Under the pieces are notes generated by a model that did no database searches, had not been told where the DNA came from, and saw only the letters and a list, made by a program, of their open reading frames with translations. Shown in pieces: positions 17,630-28,372 of a stretch of 39,260 nucleotides of DNA. Made by a program: the position numbers and the translations under genes. Position 1 is the first letter of the stretch; the number at the start of each line of letters is the position of its first letter. Origin of the DNA: an uncultured Bacteroidales bacterium (lineage in GTDB: Bacteria > Bacteroidota > Bacteroidia > Bacteroidales > Bacteroidaceae); NCBI GenBank assembly GCA_902768605.1, contig CACXLY010000048.1, forward strand, positions 1-39,260, given 5' to 3'.

Positions 17630-18070
17630 TTAGTCCTCCAGGAGTTGTTTAAGGAAGGAGTCGAGGTCGTCCTCAAGTCCGTCGAGCAATGTGCTGTCGA
17701 GCATCACGGTCTCTTCGTTGTCGATGATGACCAGGTCCTGCAGCGTCTCGTGGTCTTCGTCGATGAGGACGAAGCTGAAGGGTTGCAGGATGCTCATCTT
17801 CTCGATGCTCGGTCGCATGTCCTCGATGCAGCTGCGCAGGATGGGCACGATGTCCTCGTAGAACGTCTCGTCTGAGCTCTTTATCCACTCCTCGACGACG
17901 CAGCGGTCGAGTTCCTCGTCGTCGTCGTTGTAAGTGCGAATCTCGCCGGTGTAGTTGCTCACGAGGAGATGGAGGTCCGTCATGACGGGCTCTGCCTCGG
18001 GCGGAAACTTGGCGATGACCTTGCGCAGTGTGCGCTCAATCTGCTGGATTGTCTGTTTGCTTGCTTTCAT
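17630..18070 (-). CDS. Acidic hypothetical protein downstream of secA
   Basis: The protein has 146 residues. It has a short basic N-terminus (MKASKQTIQQIERTLRKVIAKFP) followed by a strongly acidic body with many Asp/Glu pairs (YNDDDEELDRCVVEEWI, LEDDLDSFLKQLLED). There is no signal peptide or membrane segment, so it is probably cytoplasmic. It starts 49 bases after the SecA stop on the same strand, so it is likely co-transcribed. I do not recognise the family. A role linked to SecA or protein export is suggested only by position. Confidence 0.7.
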   Translation of the reverse strand: MKASKQTIQQIERTLRKVIAKFPPEAEPVMTDLHLLVSNYTGEIRTYNDDDEELDRCVVEEWIKSSDETFYEDIVPILRSCIEDMRPSIEKMSILQPFSFVLIDEDHETLQDLVIIDNEETVMLDSTLLDGLEDDLDSFLKQLLED

Positions 18071-18085
18071 AGGATGGGGTTTTGT

Positions 18086-18114
18086 AGTTCCTATAGTTCC
18101 TATAGTGGCTATAG
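18086..18114. repeat. Short 9-nt tandem array between secA and the acidic hypothetical gene
   Basis: AGTTCCTAT, AGTTCCTAT, AGTGGCTAT, then AG. It resembles the heptamer AGTTCAT found before argG, expanded by two bases. It lies in the leader of the gene at 17630-18070. Confidence 0.6.
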
Positions 18115-18119
18115 ATTAT

Positions 18120-21584
<3,465 letters not shown>

Positions 21585-21632
21585 ATATATATAATGTATT
21601 GTTCGTTAATGATTGGTTTTGTGCAGTCTGAC

Positions 21633-21742
21633 GCTTGCTGTGGCGTCGGCCAACGCTTGCTGTGGCATCGGGCGTTCCTTGCTGTGGCGTCGGGCGCTCC
21701 TTGCTGTGGCGTTTGGCTTTCCCTCTTGAGGCGTCTCAGTAG
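21633..21742 (+). repeat. 22-nt intergenic array II (5 units)
   Basis: Units start at 21633, 21655, 21677, 21699 and 21721. The first four share CTTGCTGTGGC followed by (G/A)T, and the last is a variant (CCCTCTTGAGGCGTC). It overlaps the last seven bases of the phosphatase gene and fills most of the gap before secA. Units are written on the plus strand, although both flanking genes are on the minus strand. Confidence 0.85.
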
Positions 21743-23322
21743 TTGAGCGGAGCCTGTGGGCAAGCATTCGGCGCGCGGATGCGCAGGGCTTGTGCCACGG
21801 TGGGCGCCACCTGGTCGATGCTGACGGGAATCCTCACCTTTTCCGGCACGATGCCTGCACCGAGGAAGAAGAGCGGGAAACTCAGGTACGACTCGCGACT
21901 GAGCGTCTGTTCGTGTGTGTCTTCGTTGTTGAGGAGCCATCCCGGCGAAACCTGGATGAGTATGTCGCCCGAGCATTTCGGGTTGTATGCGTTTCGGAGC
22001 TTGCTGATGCCTGGTGTGCCGGCGCCGAGCGACAGCCGCTGACTCGTGTAGACATCCTTCACGCCGCTCAGCTGTATGAGGAACGCGCTGCAGCGGTCCA
22101 GCACCTCTGTCAGGTTGAGATTGCGGTTCTCGATGAGCTTGAGGTTAAGGTAGAGCTGATTGTCGATGGCGGTCTCGACGTAGTCGCCAGGGCCATAGAC
22201 GGCGATAAGGTACATGTTGAGCAGCGCCTTCGCCTTGGTGATGGAGAAGACACCCGTCGGGATGCGGTACTTGCTCAGATCCATCTGCTCCTCCGAGTCG
22301 AAGTAGCCGGTGCTGGTAACGATGAAAAGCGTCTTGTCGATGCCCACCTTCTGCTCCACGAAGTCGAAGATGTCCTCGAGCTGACGGTCGAGGCGGGCGT
22401 ACGTGTCCTGCAGCTCCATGCCGTACTGCGAGGCGGACTGGTGGTCGTAAGCGCCCGCATAGTAGGTGAGCGTCAGCATGTCGGTGACGGCGTCTGCGCC
22501 AAGGCCCGCCTTCTCGATGGCTTCCTTGGCAAAGAGATTCACCTCGTCGTTGACGCAGGCTGTAGCTTTGAACTCGCGGTACTTGCGGTTCGACTTGAAC
22601 TTATGACTGAAGGCCTTGACCTTTCCTTTGTCAGAGACGAAGTAATGGAAGTTCTCGACCTGCTCGTTGAGAGGCTTCCACTGGATGTTGTCGATACGAC
22701 TCTCCAGCGAAGAGCGCACGTCGTAGTCCGTCGCCCAACTGGGATAATCGTCGTAGTAGCACGTAGTGGCCCACTTGCCCGTCCAGTCGTCGAGCCAGAA
22801 GGCACCGTTGCCCGCGTGGCCTGCACCGAGAATGGCGGTCTCGCGAGTCGGCGCGATGGAATAGACCATACTCTTTCCTTCCGACGACACCTTCAGTTCG
22901 TCGCCGATGGTTGAGACGGCGAGATGCTTGGGCGAAGACTTTTCGTCGGTATGTATGCCGGGGTAGGTCTCGTCGTCCACGCAGAAGACGGGCACCAGCG
23001 TCTGCCTATCGAGCCACCGATCCCCCACGATGCCATTGGCGTAGGGACTCGTGCCGGTCATCAGGCATGCCACAGCCGAGGCCGGATCGGGCGAGCTGAA
23101 AGGATACTCCGCCTGCGAATAGAAGCGGCCTTGCTCCTTGAGGCGAAGGAAGCCCCTTTGTCCGTAGAGAGGCGTGAAGGCGTCAAGGTAGTCGCTGCGC
23201 AACTGGTCGATGACGATGTTCACTACCAAAGAGGGCACCCCCGGCGCCTCTTGAGCGTTGGAACTCGTCACGGCAAGCAGCACGATGAGCGAGGAAAGCA
23301 GTCTGTATCTATTTACCATCAA
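21736..23322 (-). CDS. Alkaline-phosphatase-superfamily phosphatase/phosphodiesterase, secreted
   Basis: The protein has 528 residues with a signal peptide (about 1-23, ending SSNA). The N-terminal core, VVNIVIDQLRSDYLDAFTPLYGQRGFLRL, has the metal-binding Asp of the type I phosphodiesterase/PafA-like fold. The nucleophile segment is SSPDPASAVACLMTGTSPYANGIVGD. A later segment, LTYYAGAYDHQSASQYG, carries Asp/His ligands. The enzyme probably hydrolyses phosphate mono- or diesters in the periplasm; the substrate is not predictable here. It starts 4 bases after the DUF4105 stop, so the two form an operon. The final codons lie inside 22-nt array II, which has therefore reached the coding end. Confidence 0.88.
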   Translation of the reverse strand: MMVNRYRLLSSLIVLLAVTSSNAQEAPGVPSLVVNIVIDQLRSDYLDAFTPLYGQRGFLRLKEQGRFYSQAEYPFSSPDPASAVACLMTGTSPYANGIVGDRWLDRQTLVPVFCVDDETYPGIHTDEKSSPKHLAVSTIGDELKVSSEGKSMVYSIAPTRETAILGAGHAGNGAFWLDDWTGKWATTCYYDDYPSWATDYDVRSSLESRIDNIQWKPLNEQVENFHYFVSDKGKVKAFSHKFKSNRKYREFKATACVNDEVNLFAKEAIEKAGLGADAVTDMLTLTYYAGAYDHQSASQYGMELQDTYARLDRQLEDIFDFVEQKVGIDKTLFIVTSTGYFDSEEQMDLSKYRIPTGVFSITKAKALLNMYLIAVYGPGDYVETAIDNQLYLNLKLIENRNLNLTEVLDRCSAFLIQLSGVKDVYTSQRLSLGAGTPGISKLRNAYNPKCSGDILIQVSPGWLLNNEDTHEQTLSRESYLSFPLFFLGAGIVPEKVRIPVSIDQVAPTVAQALRIRAPNACPQAPLNY

Positions 23323-23326
23323 ATGT

Positions 23327-24601
23327 TCACCTTTTGTTACGCTTCGCTTTTCTCAACCTTTCGCCTTTCCCCTTTTTATCCTTCACGAGATAGTAGCTGA
23401 CGGGTCTTGTGAGCAAACACAATGCCAAAGGTACGGTTATTTTCGCAAATACCTGCGGTATCCACGGACAAAATAACAAGAATAGTGCCAAAACGGAAAA
23501 ATAGACGCTAAACCAGGCGTTTGTCTTGCTTCGTGTGGCAGATTTTATGACAAAAGGAATGCCGACGAGATATAAGGGGTTGAGCAACCAGACCTGCCAG
23601 TTGCTGTCCACTGCGGGATGCTCTGAGAAGAGGAACATGAAGGCGAGGAGGGTGCCGGCCAAACCTTGCAGGAGGAGCAGCAGCACGTCCCAGAGCCAGA
23701 AACGCGACTTGAAGCAAACCTCGAGCAACATGATGAAGAGGCAGAGGCCACCAAAGGCAAAGGTCGCCTGCAGGGGTGAGAACCTCCCGGCCAAGCTGTC
23801 CAGGAGCGAGGGCGATGCGCCGGCTTTCCCTCCTGCTTGCGGGGCGGCGGGGTTGGCCTCCAGTATGACTTTCCTGCTCCTGACGAGGGGACGCATGTCG
23901 CCTTTGGCATTGCGGATGAAGGCCCCGTCGAAGGCTTGCATCATGTTATAGGGGATGAACATCGCTGCCCGCTCGGACATGACCGTATCCACCTCGGCGC
24001 CGAGCAGGAGGTCATTGCCATCCTGAGCCCACGGATGCCCGGCCGTGTACTGATGCAGAATCTCGCGAGCGGTCTGCTGAGGCAACGAGTCGGGGTACTG
24101 GATGCTACCCACGACGACTTGCTCCACCATGTCGCGCACCTTCGTCGTGCAGTTGCCATAAAGGAAATTGTATCGGTACCTGCGATTCTCGGGCAGGCAG
24201 TTTTCGATGAGATTGCCGAGCAGGCGGCTGGCCTCGGCACGCGTCAGGTTCAGCTCCTGCTCGGTGATGCTCGAGCCTCGCATCTCGTAGTCCTTCGGGA
24301 AGTATTGCCAGGGGATGGACATCACCATGTAGTCGGTCTGCCCAAGCACGAAGTGCCATGCGAAGAAGGGTTTCGACATGTCGAACACGCCGTAGTTGAA
24401 GACGACGTCGAGGCTGTCGTCCGGCACTTGCACGCGAAGCGCGGTGTGGCCATACAGCGAATAGACCTCCGGCCCTGGCGAGCAGGTGAGGAGCGTCACG
24501 CGTATGCTGTCCGGCTCGGCAAGCATGGTCGCCCCGACCCCCGTCAGAGGGAGGATTTCGGGGAACGCAAGGCACAGAATTATGATCAGTTTGCGAAACA
24601 C
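23327..24601 (-). CDS. DUF4105-family membrane protein, candidate lipoprotein N-acyltransferase
   Basis: The protein has 424 residues. It starts at GTG 24601; the signal segment (FRKLIIILCLAFPEILPLTGVGA) requires a start this far upstream, and no ATG precedes the signal. The DUF4105 core has YSLYGHTALRV (conserved His) and YNFLYGNCTTKVRDMVE (conserved Cys). The C-terminal part has four or five hydrophobic membrane segments (about 275-405). As I recall, DUF4105 proteins have been linked to lipoprotein N-acylation in Bacteroides (called Lnb); I cannot check that here. The -7 box ends 5 bases before the start codon, so the mRNA is probably leaderless. The phosphatase gene follows after 4 bases. 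Confidence 0.88.
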   Translation of the reverse strand: MFRKLIIILCLAFPEILPLTGVGATMLAEPDSIRVTLLTCSPGPEVYSLYGHTALRVQVPDDSLDVVFNYGVFDMSKPFFAWHFVLGQTDYMVMSIPWQYFPKDYEMRGSSITEQELNLTRAEASRLLGNLIENCLPENRRYRYNFLYGNCTTKVRDMVEQVVVGSIQYPDSLPQQTAREILHQYTAGHPWAQDGNDLLLGAEVDTVMSERAAMFIPYNMMQAFDGAFIRNAKGDMRPLVRSRKVILEANPAAPQAGGKAGASPSLLDSLAGRFSPLQATFAFGGLCLFIMLLEVCFKSRFWLWDVLLLLLQGLAGTLLAFMFLFSEHPAVDSNWQVWLLNPLYLVGIPFVIKSATRSKTNAWFSVYFSVLALFLLFCPWIPQVFAKITVPLALCLLTRPVSYYLVKDKKGKGERLRKAKRNKR

Positions 24602-24606
24602 GGGCG

Positions 24607-24614
24607 CAAAGGTA
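24607..24614 (-). promoter_or_regulatory. -7 promoter element directly at the DUF4105 start
   Basis: CAAAGGTA on the plus strand reads TACCTTTG on the minus strand, then CGCCC, then the GTG start. Transcription would begin at or just before the start codon. Confidence 0.65.
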
Positions 24615-24639
24615 CGAAAAAAAGTTGAAATAGCTTAGC

Positions 24640-25809
24640 TCAGACTCGCAAAAATATTCGGTTCCTATACATTATATATAATATAAGGAAGAGAATCGTG
24701 CAGTTGCTGAGCTGGATTAGGGTGTCGTAGTAGTCGCCCACGTATTGCTCGAGGCCGAAGAAGAGCGAGCGCGAGATGCTCTTGAAGCTGACGACGTGGC
24801 TGACGACGTAAGCCGTGATGCTGTTCATGCCGTAAACCTTGAGGAAGGTGAGGTGACGGTTGTGGCCACGGCAGTCGATCCACCAGTAGAAGAGACCCAT
24901 AAGCAGCAGGCAGTATCCGCTGCTGACGAAGACCATGGAACCCGTCCAGATGTGCTTGATGACGGGATGGACGATGTCCCACGTCCAGCCGAGCGCCACG
25001 AGGACTGCGCCTGCAGCGAGTAGCGTGACGGCTTTGCGGCCCTGCTTCATGCTGCTTCTGAGCACTTCGCCTGCCAGGACGCCGCTCAAGACCGTCACGA
25101 TGAAGTTCAGACTGCTCAGCAGCCAGGTGTAGGTGTAGTGCGGATTGACGACCACTTCCCCGTCGATGACTTTTGCGGTGTCACGGAATCGTCCGAGCAC
25201 CATCGAGTCGATGCCTTCTGCCAGGTTGCCGTGAGGGGTGTAGTCGCCTCCGCCGAAGCCGCCTATCGTCACCCATTCCATCGCGCCCCAGAACGTGAGC
25301 AGGAGGCCGACGGCTATGCCTATCTGGGTCTTCCAGCCTGTATGCAGGTAGATGATTGCGCTGAAGAGGTAGCCGACGGCAATGGCCTGCAAGGTGTTCG
25401 TGAACAGATAGATGCGCTGCGGGTCGAGGGCGAGGAGGTTTCCCTGAACCATCATGCCGAAGAGCCAGAGCAGGAGGAAGCGGCGGCATAGGCGCCAGTA
25501 GAGCCTCCCGTCTCCTCCCTTGATGGGAGAGGGTTCCTGATGCGCTTCTCCCTTCCCTGTGAGGGAGGTGCTGGGGGTGCGTCTTAGAGAGTACGGTATC
25601 GCCACACCCGCCATGAACATAAACAGGGGCATGACGAGGTCCCATGCTGAGAAGCCTTCCCACGGCTTGTGTGTGAAGTTCTCCATCAGTCTGTTCATCC
25701 AGGGTTTGTCGATGACTTCATGCAGTTCCTCCAATATGTCGGAGAGGGCGACGAGACAGAAGAGGTCGAAGCCCCGCAAAGCATCCAGTGATTCCAGTCG
25801 CTGCTTCAT
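24640..25809 (-). CDS. DUF5009-like multi-pass membrane acyltransferase with in-frame repeat insertion
   Basis: The protein has 389 residues. It begins RLESLDALRGFDLFCLVALSD, the signature of the heparan-alpha-glucosaminide acetyltransferase/DUF5009 group. MPLFMFMAGVAIPYSL and about nine further hydrophobic segments follow. The family is thought to transfer acyl groups to sugars across the inner membrane. Residues about 77-102 (RTPSTSLTGKGEAHQEPSPIKGGDGRL) are encoded by a GC-rich palindromic element and interrupt the usual loop before WRLCRRFLLLWLFGMMVQGN. The reading frame is kept. The gene has its own -7 box at 25844-25837 and lies 38 bases upstream of the DUF4105 gene on the same strand. 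Confidence 0.85.
   Translation of the reverse strand: MKQRLESLDALRGFDLFCLVALSDILEELHEVIDKPWMNRLMENFTHKPWEGFSAWDLVMPLFMFMAGVAIPYSLRRTPSTSLTGKGEAHQEPSPIKGGDGRLYWRLCRRFLLLWLFGMMVQGNLLALDPQRIYLFTNTLQAIAVGYLFSAIIYLHTGWKTQIGIAVGLLLTFWGAMEWVTIGGFGGGDYTPHGNLAEGIDSMVLGRFRDTAKVIDGEVVVNPHYTYTWLLSSLNFIVTVLSGVLAGEVLRSSMKQGRKAVTLLAAGAVLVALGWTWDIVHPVIKHIWTGSMVFVSSGYCLLLMGLFYWWIDCRGHNRHLTFLKVYGMNSITAYVVSHVVSFKSISRSLFFGLEQYVGDYYDTLIQLSNCTILFLILYIMYRNRIFLRV
24666..24689. repeat. AT-rich palindromic motif inside the 3' end of the DUF5009-like gene
   Basis: It contains the perfect palindrome ATTATATATAAT (24671-24682) and is related to 1780-1804 and 30902-30926. The same palindrome occurs at 7092-7103 in the first codons of the metallohydrolase gene. 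Confidence 0.4.
25504..25581. repeat. GC-rich palindromic element inserted in frame in the DUF5009-like gene
   Basis: CTCCC-TTGAT-GGGAG (25515-25529) and CCCT-GTG-AGGG (25555-25565) are two hairpins separated by about 25 bases. The base composition and phrasing (CTCCC...GGGAGAGGG, GAGGGAGGTG) resemble the two elements inside proA. It adds about 26 Ser/Pro/Gly/Lys-rich residues. Confidence 0.6.
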
Positions 25810-25836
25810 AACGGTTGTTTTTCAGTTTTCAGGGGA

Positions 25837-25844
25837 CAAAGGTA
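25837..25844 (-). promoter_or_regulatory. -7 promoter element of the DUF5009-like gene
   Basis: CAAAGGTA on the plus strand reads TACCTTTG on the minus strand, 27 bases before the ATG at 25809. A heptamer array (25851-25885) lies immediately upstream in the -33 region. Confidence 0.65.
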
Positions 25845-25850
25845 GGAATA

Positions 25851-25885
25851 AAAATTGAAAATTGAAAATTAAAAATTGAATATTT
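25851..25885. repeat. Heptamer array of 5 units at the DUF5009-like promoter
   Basis: AAAATTG, AAAATTG, AAAATTA, AAAATTG, AATATTT, without indels. In the phase AATTGAA it fits the purine-purine-N-pyrimidine-N-A pattern of the other heptamer arrays. It ends 6 bases before the -7 box. Confidence 0.7.
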
Positions 25886-25906
25886 TATCAGGCTGCATGA
25901 GGGCAG

Positions 25907-26148
25907 CCGAGCAGAGGCGTCGGAAGTTCCTTGCTGTAGCGTCGGAAGTTCCTTGCTGTGGGATCGAAAGTTCCTTGCTGTAGCGTCGGGCTTTCCTTGC
26001 TGTGGGATATTTTGTTCCTTGCTGTGGCGTTGAAAATCACATCGTGATGCTGGCATCCTCACATCGTGATGCTAGCGTCCTTACATCGTGATGCTGGCAT
26101 ATTTACAACGTGTTGTCAGGACCGCGACAACGTGTCGTCAGGACTTCT
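25907..26148 (+). repeat. 22-nt intergenic array III (11 units, three sequence blocks)
   Basis: Eleven units of exactly 22 bases start at 25907, 25929, 25951, 25973, 25995, 26017, 26039, 26061, 26083, 26105 and 26127. Block 1 (6 units) has CCTTGCTGT(A/G)GCGTCGG, with an edge variant CCGAGCAGAGGCGTCGG. Block 2 (3 units) has ACATCGTGATGCT(G/A)GC. Block 3 (2 units) has ACAACGTGT(T/C)GTCAGGAC. The array lies between two divergent genes. The gap 25810-26252 otherwise holds the two promoters and two heptamer arrays. Confidence 0.9.
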
Positions 26149-26199
26149 TTCCCCTGCTATCTCGACTGACACAATTGCAAAAAATACGTAAAAAGCCGT

Positions 26200-26234
26200 A
26201 ATTGTGAACTGCGAATTATGATTTATGAATTAAA
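26200..26234 (+). repeat. Heptamer array of 5 units at the coaX promoter
   Basis: AATTGTG, AACTGCG, AATTATG, ATTTATG, AATTAAA, ending 5 bases before the -7 box of coaX. The units are more degenerate than in the other arrays, and two of them have T rather than A or G at position 6. Confidence 0.55.
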
Positions 26235-26239
26235 AGTCG

Positions 26240-26247
26240 TATCTTTG
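26240..26247 (+). promoter_or_regulatory. -7 promoter element directly at the coaX start
   Basis: TATCTTTG followed by CACCC and the GTG start at 26253. Spacing is identical to the DUF4105 gene (5 bases), so transcription should begin at or next to the start codon. Confidence 0.65.
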
Positions 26248-26252
26248 CACCC

Positions 26253-27002
26253 GTGAAATTGATTATAGACATAGGAAACACCGTCACTAAGATGGTGGCT
26301 TTCCAGGGTGACGACCCAGTCGATGTGATACGTTCTGAGAGCGGAGACCTCACGGGGCTGGACGATTTCGTACACAAGCATCAATTCAGCAGAGGCATTG
26401 TGGGCTCGGTTCGCGACCTGACAGCGGGCGAGGAGGCTGCTCTGGCCCGTCTGCAGTTCACGCTGCTCAGGTTCTCTCCCGGCACGCCGGTCCCCATCTC
26501 GAATCGTTACCGCACGCCCGAGACGTTGGGCAGCGACCGCCTGGCCGCCGTCATCGGAGCCAGCTCGCTGAAGCCCGCCACCGACCTCCTCATCATCGAC
26601 GCCGGCACCTGCATCACCTACGAAGTGATTGATGCACGCGGCAACTACTGGGGCGGCAACATAGCCCCGGGCATGCAGATGCGGTTGCGAGCCCTCCACG
26701 AATTCACCGCGCGCCTCCCCCTTGTCGAAGCAGAAGGCGAGGTCCCAGGTATGGGATACAGCACCGAGACGGCAATTCGCAGCGGCGTGCTGAGGGGCAT
26801 GAAGTACGAAATAGAGGGATACATCAAGTCCATGCGCTCGAAGTTCCCCCACCTGCAGGTGTTCCTGACCGGCGGTGACCATATCAATTTCGATACGAAC
26901 ATCAAGAACATCATCTTCTCGGACAGGTATCTCGTGCCGAGAGGACTGAACAAGATACTTGATTATAATGAAGAATGCAGAATTGAAAAGGAAGAATCAT
27001 AG
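26253..27002 (+). CDS. coaX: Type III pantothenate kinase
   Basis: The protein has 249 residues and phosphorylates pantothenate, the first step of coenzyme A synthesis. The N-terminal phosphate-binding motif DIGNT lies at residues 6-10, which fixes the GTG at 26253 as the start. PETLGSDRLAAVIGA and LLIIDAGTCITYEVID are the second and third conserved ASKHA-fold motifs. WGGNIAPGMQMRLRALHEFTARLP follows, and FLTGGDHINF lies in the C-terminal lobe. The -7 box sits 5 bases before the start, predicting a leaderless message. The downstream outer-membrane protein gene overlaps the last 35 bases. Confidence 0.95.
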   Translation: MKLIIDIGNTVTKMVAFQGDDPVDVIRSESGDLTGLDDFVHKHQFSRGIVGSVRDLTAGEEAALARLQFTLLRFSPGTPVPISNRYRTPETLGSDRLAAVIGASSLKPATDLLIIDAGTCITYEVIDARGNYWGGNIAPGMQMRLRALHEFTARLPLVEAEGEVPGMGYSTETAIRSGVLRGMKYEIEGYIKSMRSKFPHLQVFLTGGDHINFDTNIKNIIFSDRYLVPRGLNKILDYNEECRIEKEES

Positions 27003-28287
27003 GGTCCTTGTGCTCCTGCTGCTCCTCGTCCCCTGTCTGAGGGGCCTGGCCCAGATGAGCAGCACGAACTCCTCATACTCGCGCTTCGGGCTTGGCTTGC
27101 CTGTCGAGCAGTCGAACGGCTTCAACCGCTCGATGGGCGGTGCAGGCATCGGCGTCCGCATCGGCAATCGCATCAACACGGCCAACCCCGCATCTTACTC
27201 CGCCATCGACTCGCTGAGCCTCATATTTGACGTGGGAATGAAGGCCTCGTTCGGAAAGATGAGCCAGGGCACGACAAGGGTTGGGACCAACAACGCGTCG
27301 CTCGACTACGTCCATGCCGGCATGCACGTGGGCAAGAGGCTTGGCCTGGCCGTCGGCGTCATGCCATATACGGCCATCGGATACAGCTTCTCCTCGCTCA
27401 ACCAGCATGTCAGCAACGACTACAACACGACGCAGGACATCACGGCCTCTACTGCCTACGACGGCAGCGGCGGCTTGAATCAGGCTTACATCGGCTTGGG
27501 ATGGAGGGCGTTTCGCAACATCTCGGTCGGCATGAACGCAAGCCTCCTCTGGGGACAGTACGATCATCAGATCATCTCAGTCTTCATGGAAGGCGGCCAG
27601 ACATCTACCGCGTACAATAACGTCACCAAGATAAGCCGCGCCTCACTCAAGACCTACAAGCTCGACTTCGGTCTGCAGTACCCCGTCCGCCTCACGCCGC
27701 AGGACTGGTTTAACCTCGGCGCGACGGTCGGCCTGGGTCACAAGATAGCTCAGGACGCGGCACTCGAGGTGTCGCTCGACACGGTGGCCATCGCCTCCTC
27801 GCCCTTCGACATCCCCTACACCTTCGGCCTCGGCGCCGCCTGGCAGCACAAGAACACGCTCCTGCTGGCTCTCGATGTCCGCCACGAGCTGTGGAGCAAA
27901 TGCCACGTCCCAGCAGAGAGGGGGAGCGACTACGTGCCGGCAAAAGGCTTCTATAAGGACATGACGAAGTTCGCCCTTGGTGTCCAGTGGACCCCCGACC
28001 CGTTCGTGAAGTCCTACCTGAAGCGCATACAGTACCGCGCCGGCATGAACTTCTCGACGCCCCTCTTCAAGATAAACGGACAGAATGGTCCCGTGGAATT
28101 CCGCATGGGCGCAGGCGTCGGCCTGCCCATCACGAACAAACTCAACAACCGTTCGGTCGTGAACGTCGGCTTCAGCTGGCTCAGACGCTCCGCCGGCGGC
28201 ACGGGAATGGTGAAGGAAGACTATCTGCTCATCAATCTCGGCATGACGTTCAACGAACGCTGGTTCGTGAAGTACAAGATTGAATAA
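26968..28287 (+). CDS. Outer-membrane beta-barrel protein
   Basis: The protein has 439 residues from ATG 26968. A frame starting at TTG 26959 exists but adds only three residues. It has a signal peptide with a basic start (KNAELKRKNHR), a hydrophobic core and the end RGLAQ. The next segment, SSYSRFGLGLPVEQSNGFNRSMGGAGIGVRIGNRINTANPASYSAIDSLSLIFDVG, resembles Bacteroidetes FadL/PorV-like barrel proteins, and alternating aromatic strands continue to the end. The start overlaps coaX by 35 bases, so the two are co-transcribed, with lptC and gldE downstream. The transported or assembled substrate is unknown. Confidence 0.8.
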   Translation: MKNAELKRKNHRVLVLLLLLVPCLRGLAQMSSTNSSYSRFGLGLPVEQSNGFNRSMGGAGIGVRIGNRINTANPASYSAIDSLSLIFDVGMKASFGKMSQGTTRVGTNNASLDYVHAGMHVGKRLGLAVGVMPYTAIGYSFSSLNQHVSNDYNTTQDITASTAYDGSGGLNQAYIGLGWRAFRNISVGMNASLLWGQYDHQIISVFMEGGQTSTAYNNVTKISRASLKTYKLDFGLQYPVRLTPQDWFNLGATVGLGHKIAQDAALEVSLDTVAIASSPFDIPYTFGLGAAWQHKNTLLLALDVRHELWSKCHVPAERGSDYVPAKGFYKDMTKFALGVQWTPDPFVKSYLKRIQYRAGMNFSTPLFKINGQNGPVEFRMGAGVGLPITNKLNNRSVVNVGFSWLRRSAGGTGMVKEDYLLINLGMTFNERWFVKYKIE

Positions 28288-28300
28288 GCAGGGAAATCCG

Positions 28301-28342
28301 GGATTAAAGATAGGGGATTAAGGACTAAAGATTAGAGATCAG
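28301..28342 (+). repeat. Heptamer array of 6 units before lptC
   Basis: GGATTAA, AGATAGG, GGATTAA, GGACTAA, AGATTAG, AGATCAG. It lies between the outer-membrane protein stop and lptC, inside the predicted operon transcript. Confidence 0.7.
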
Positions 28343-28372
28343 GGCCTCAAACGCCAAGAAACGCATCAAGTA

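Noticed and set aside
25907..26148. CRISPR array
   Set aside because: The 22-nt units abut each other with no unique spacers, and no cas gene is nearby.
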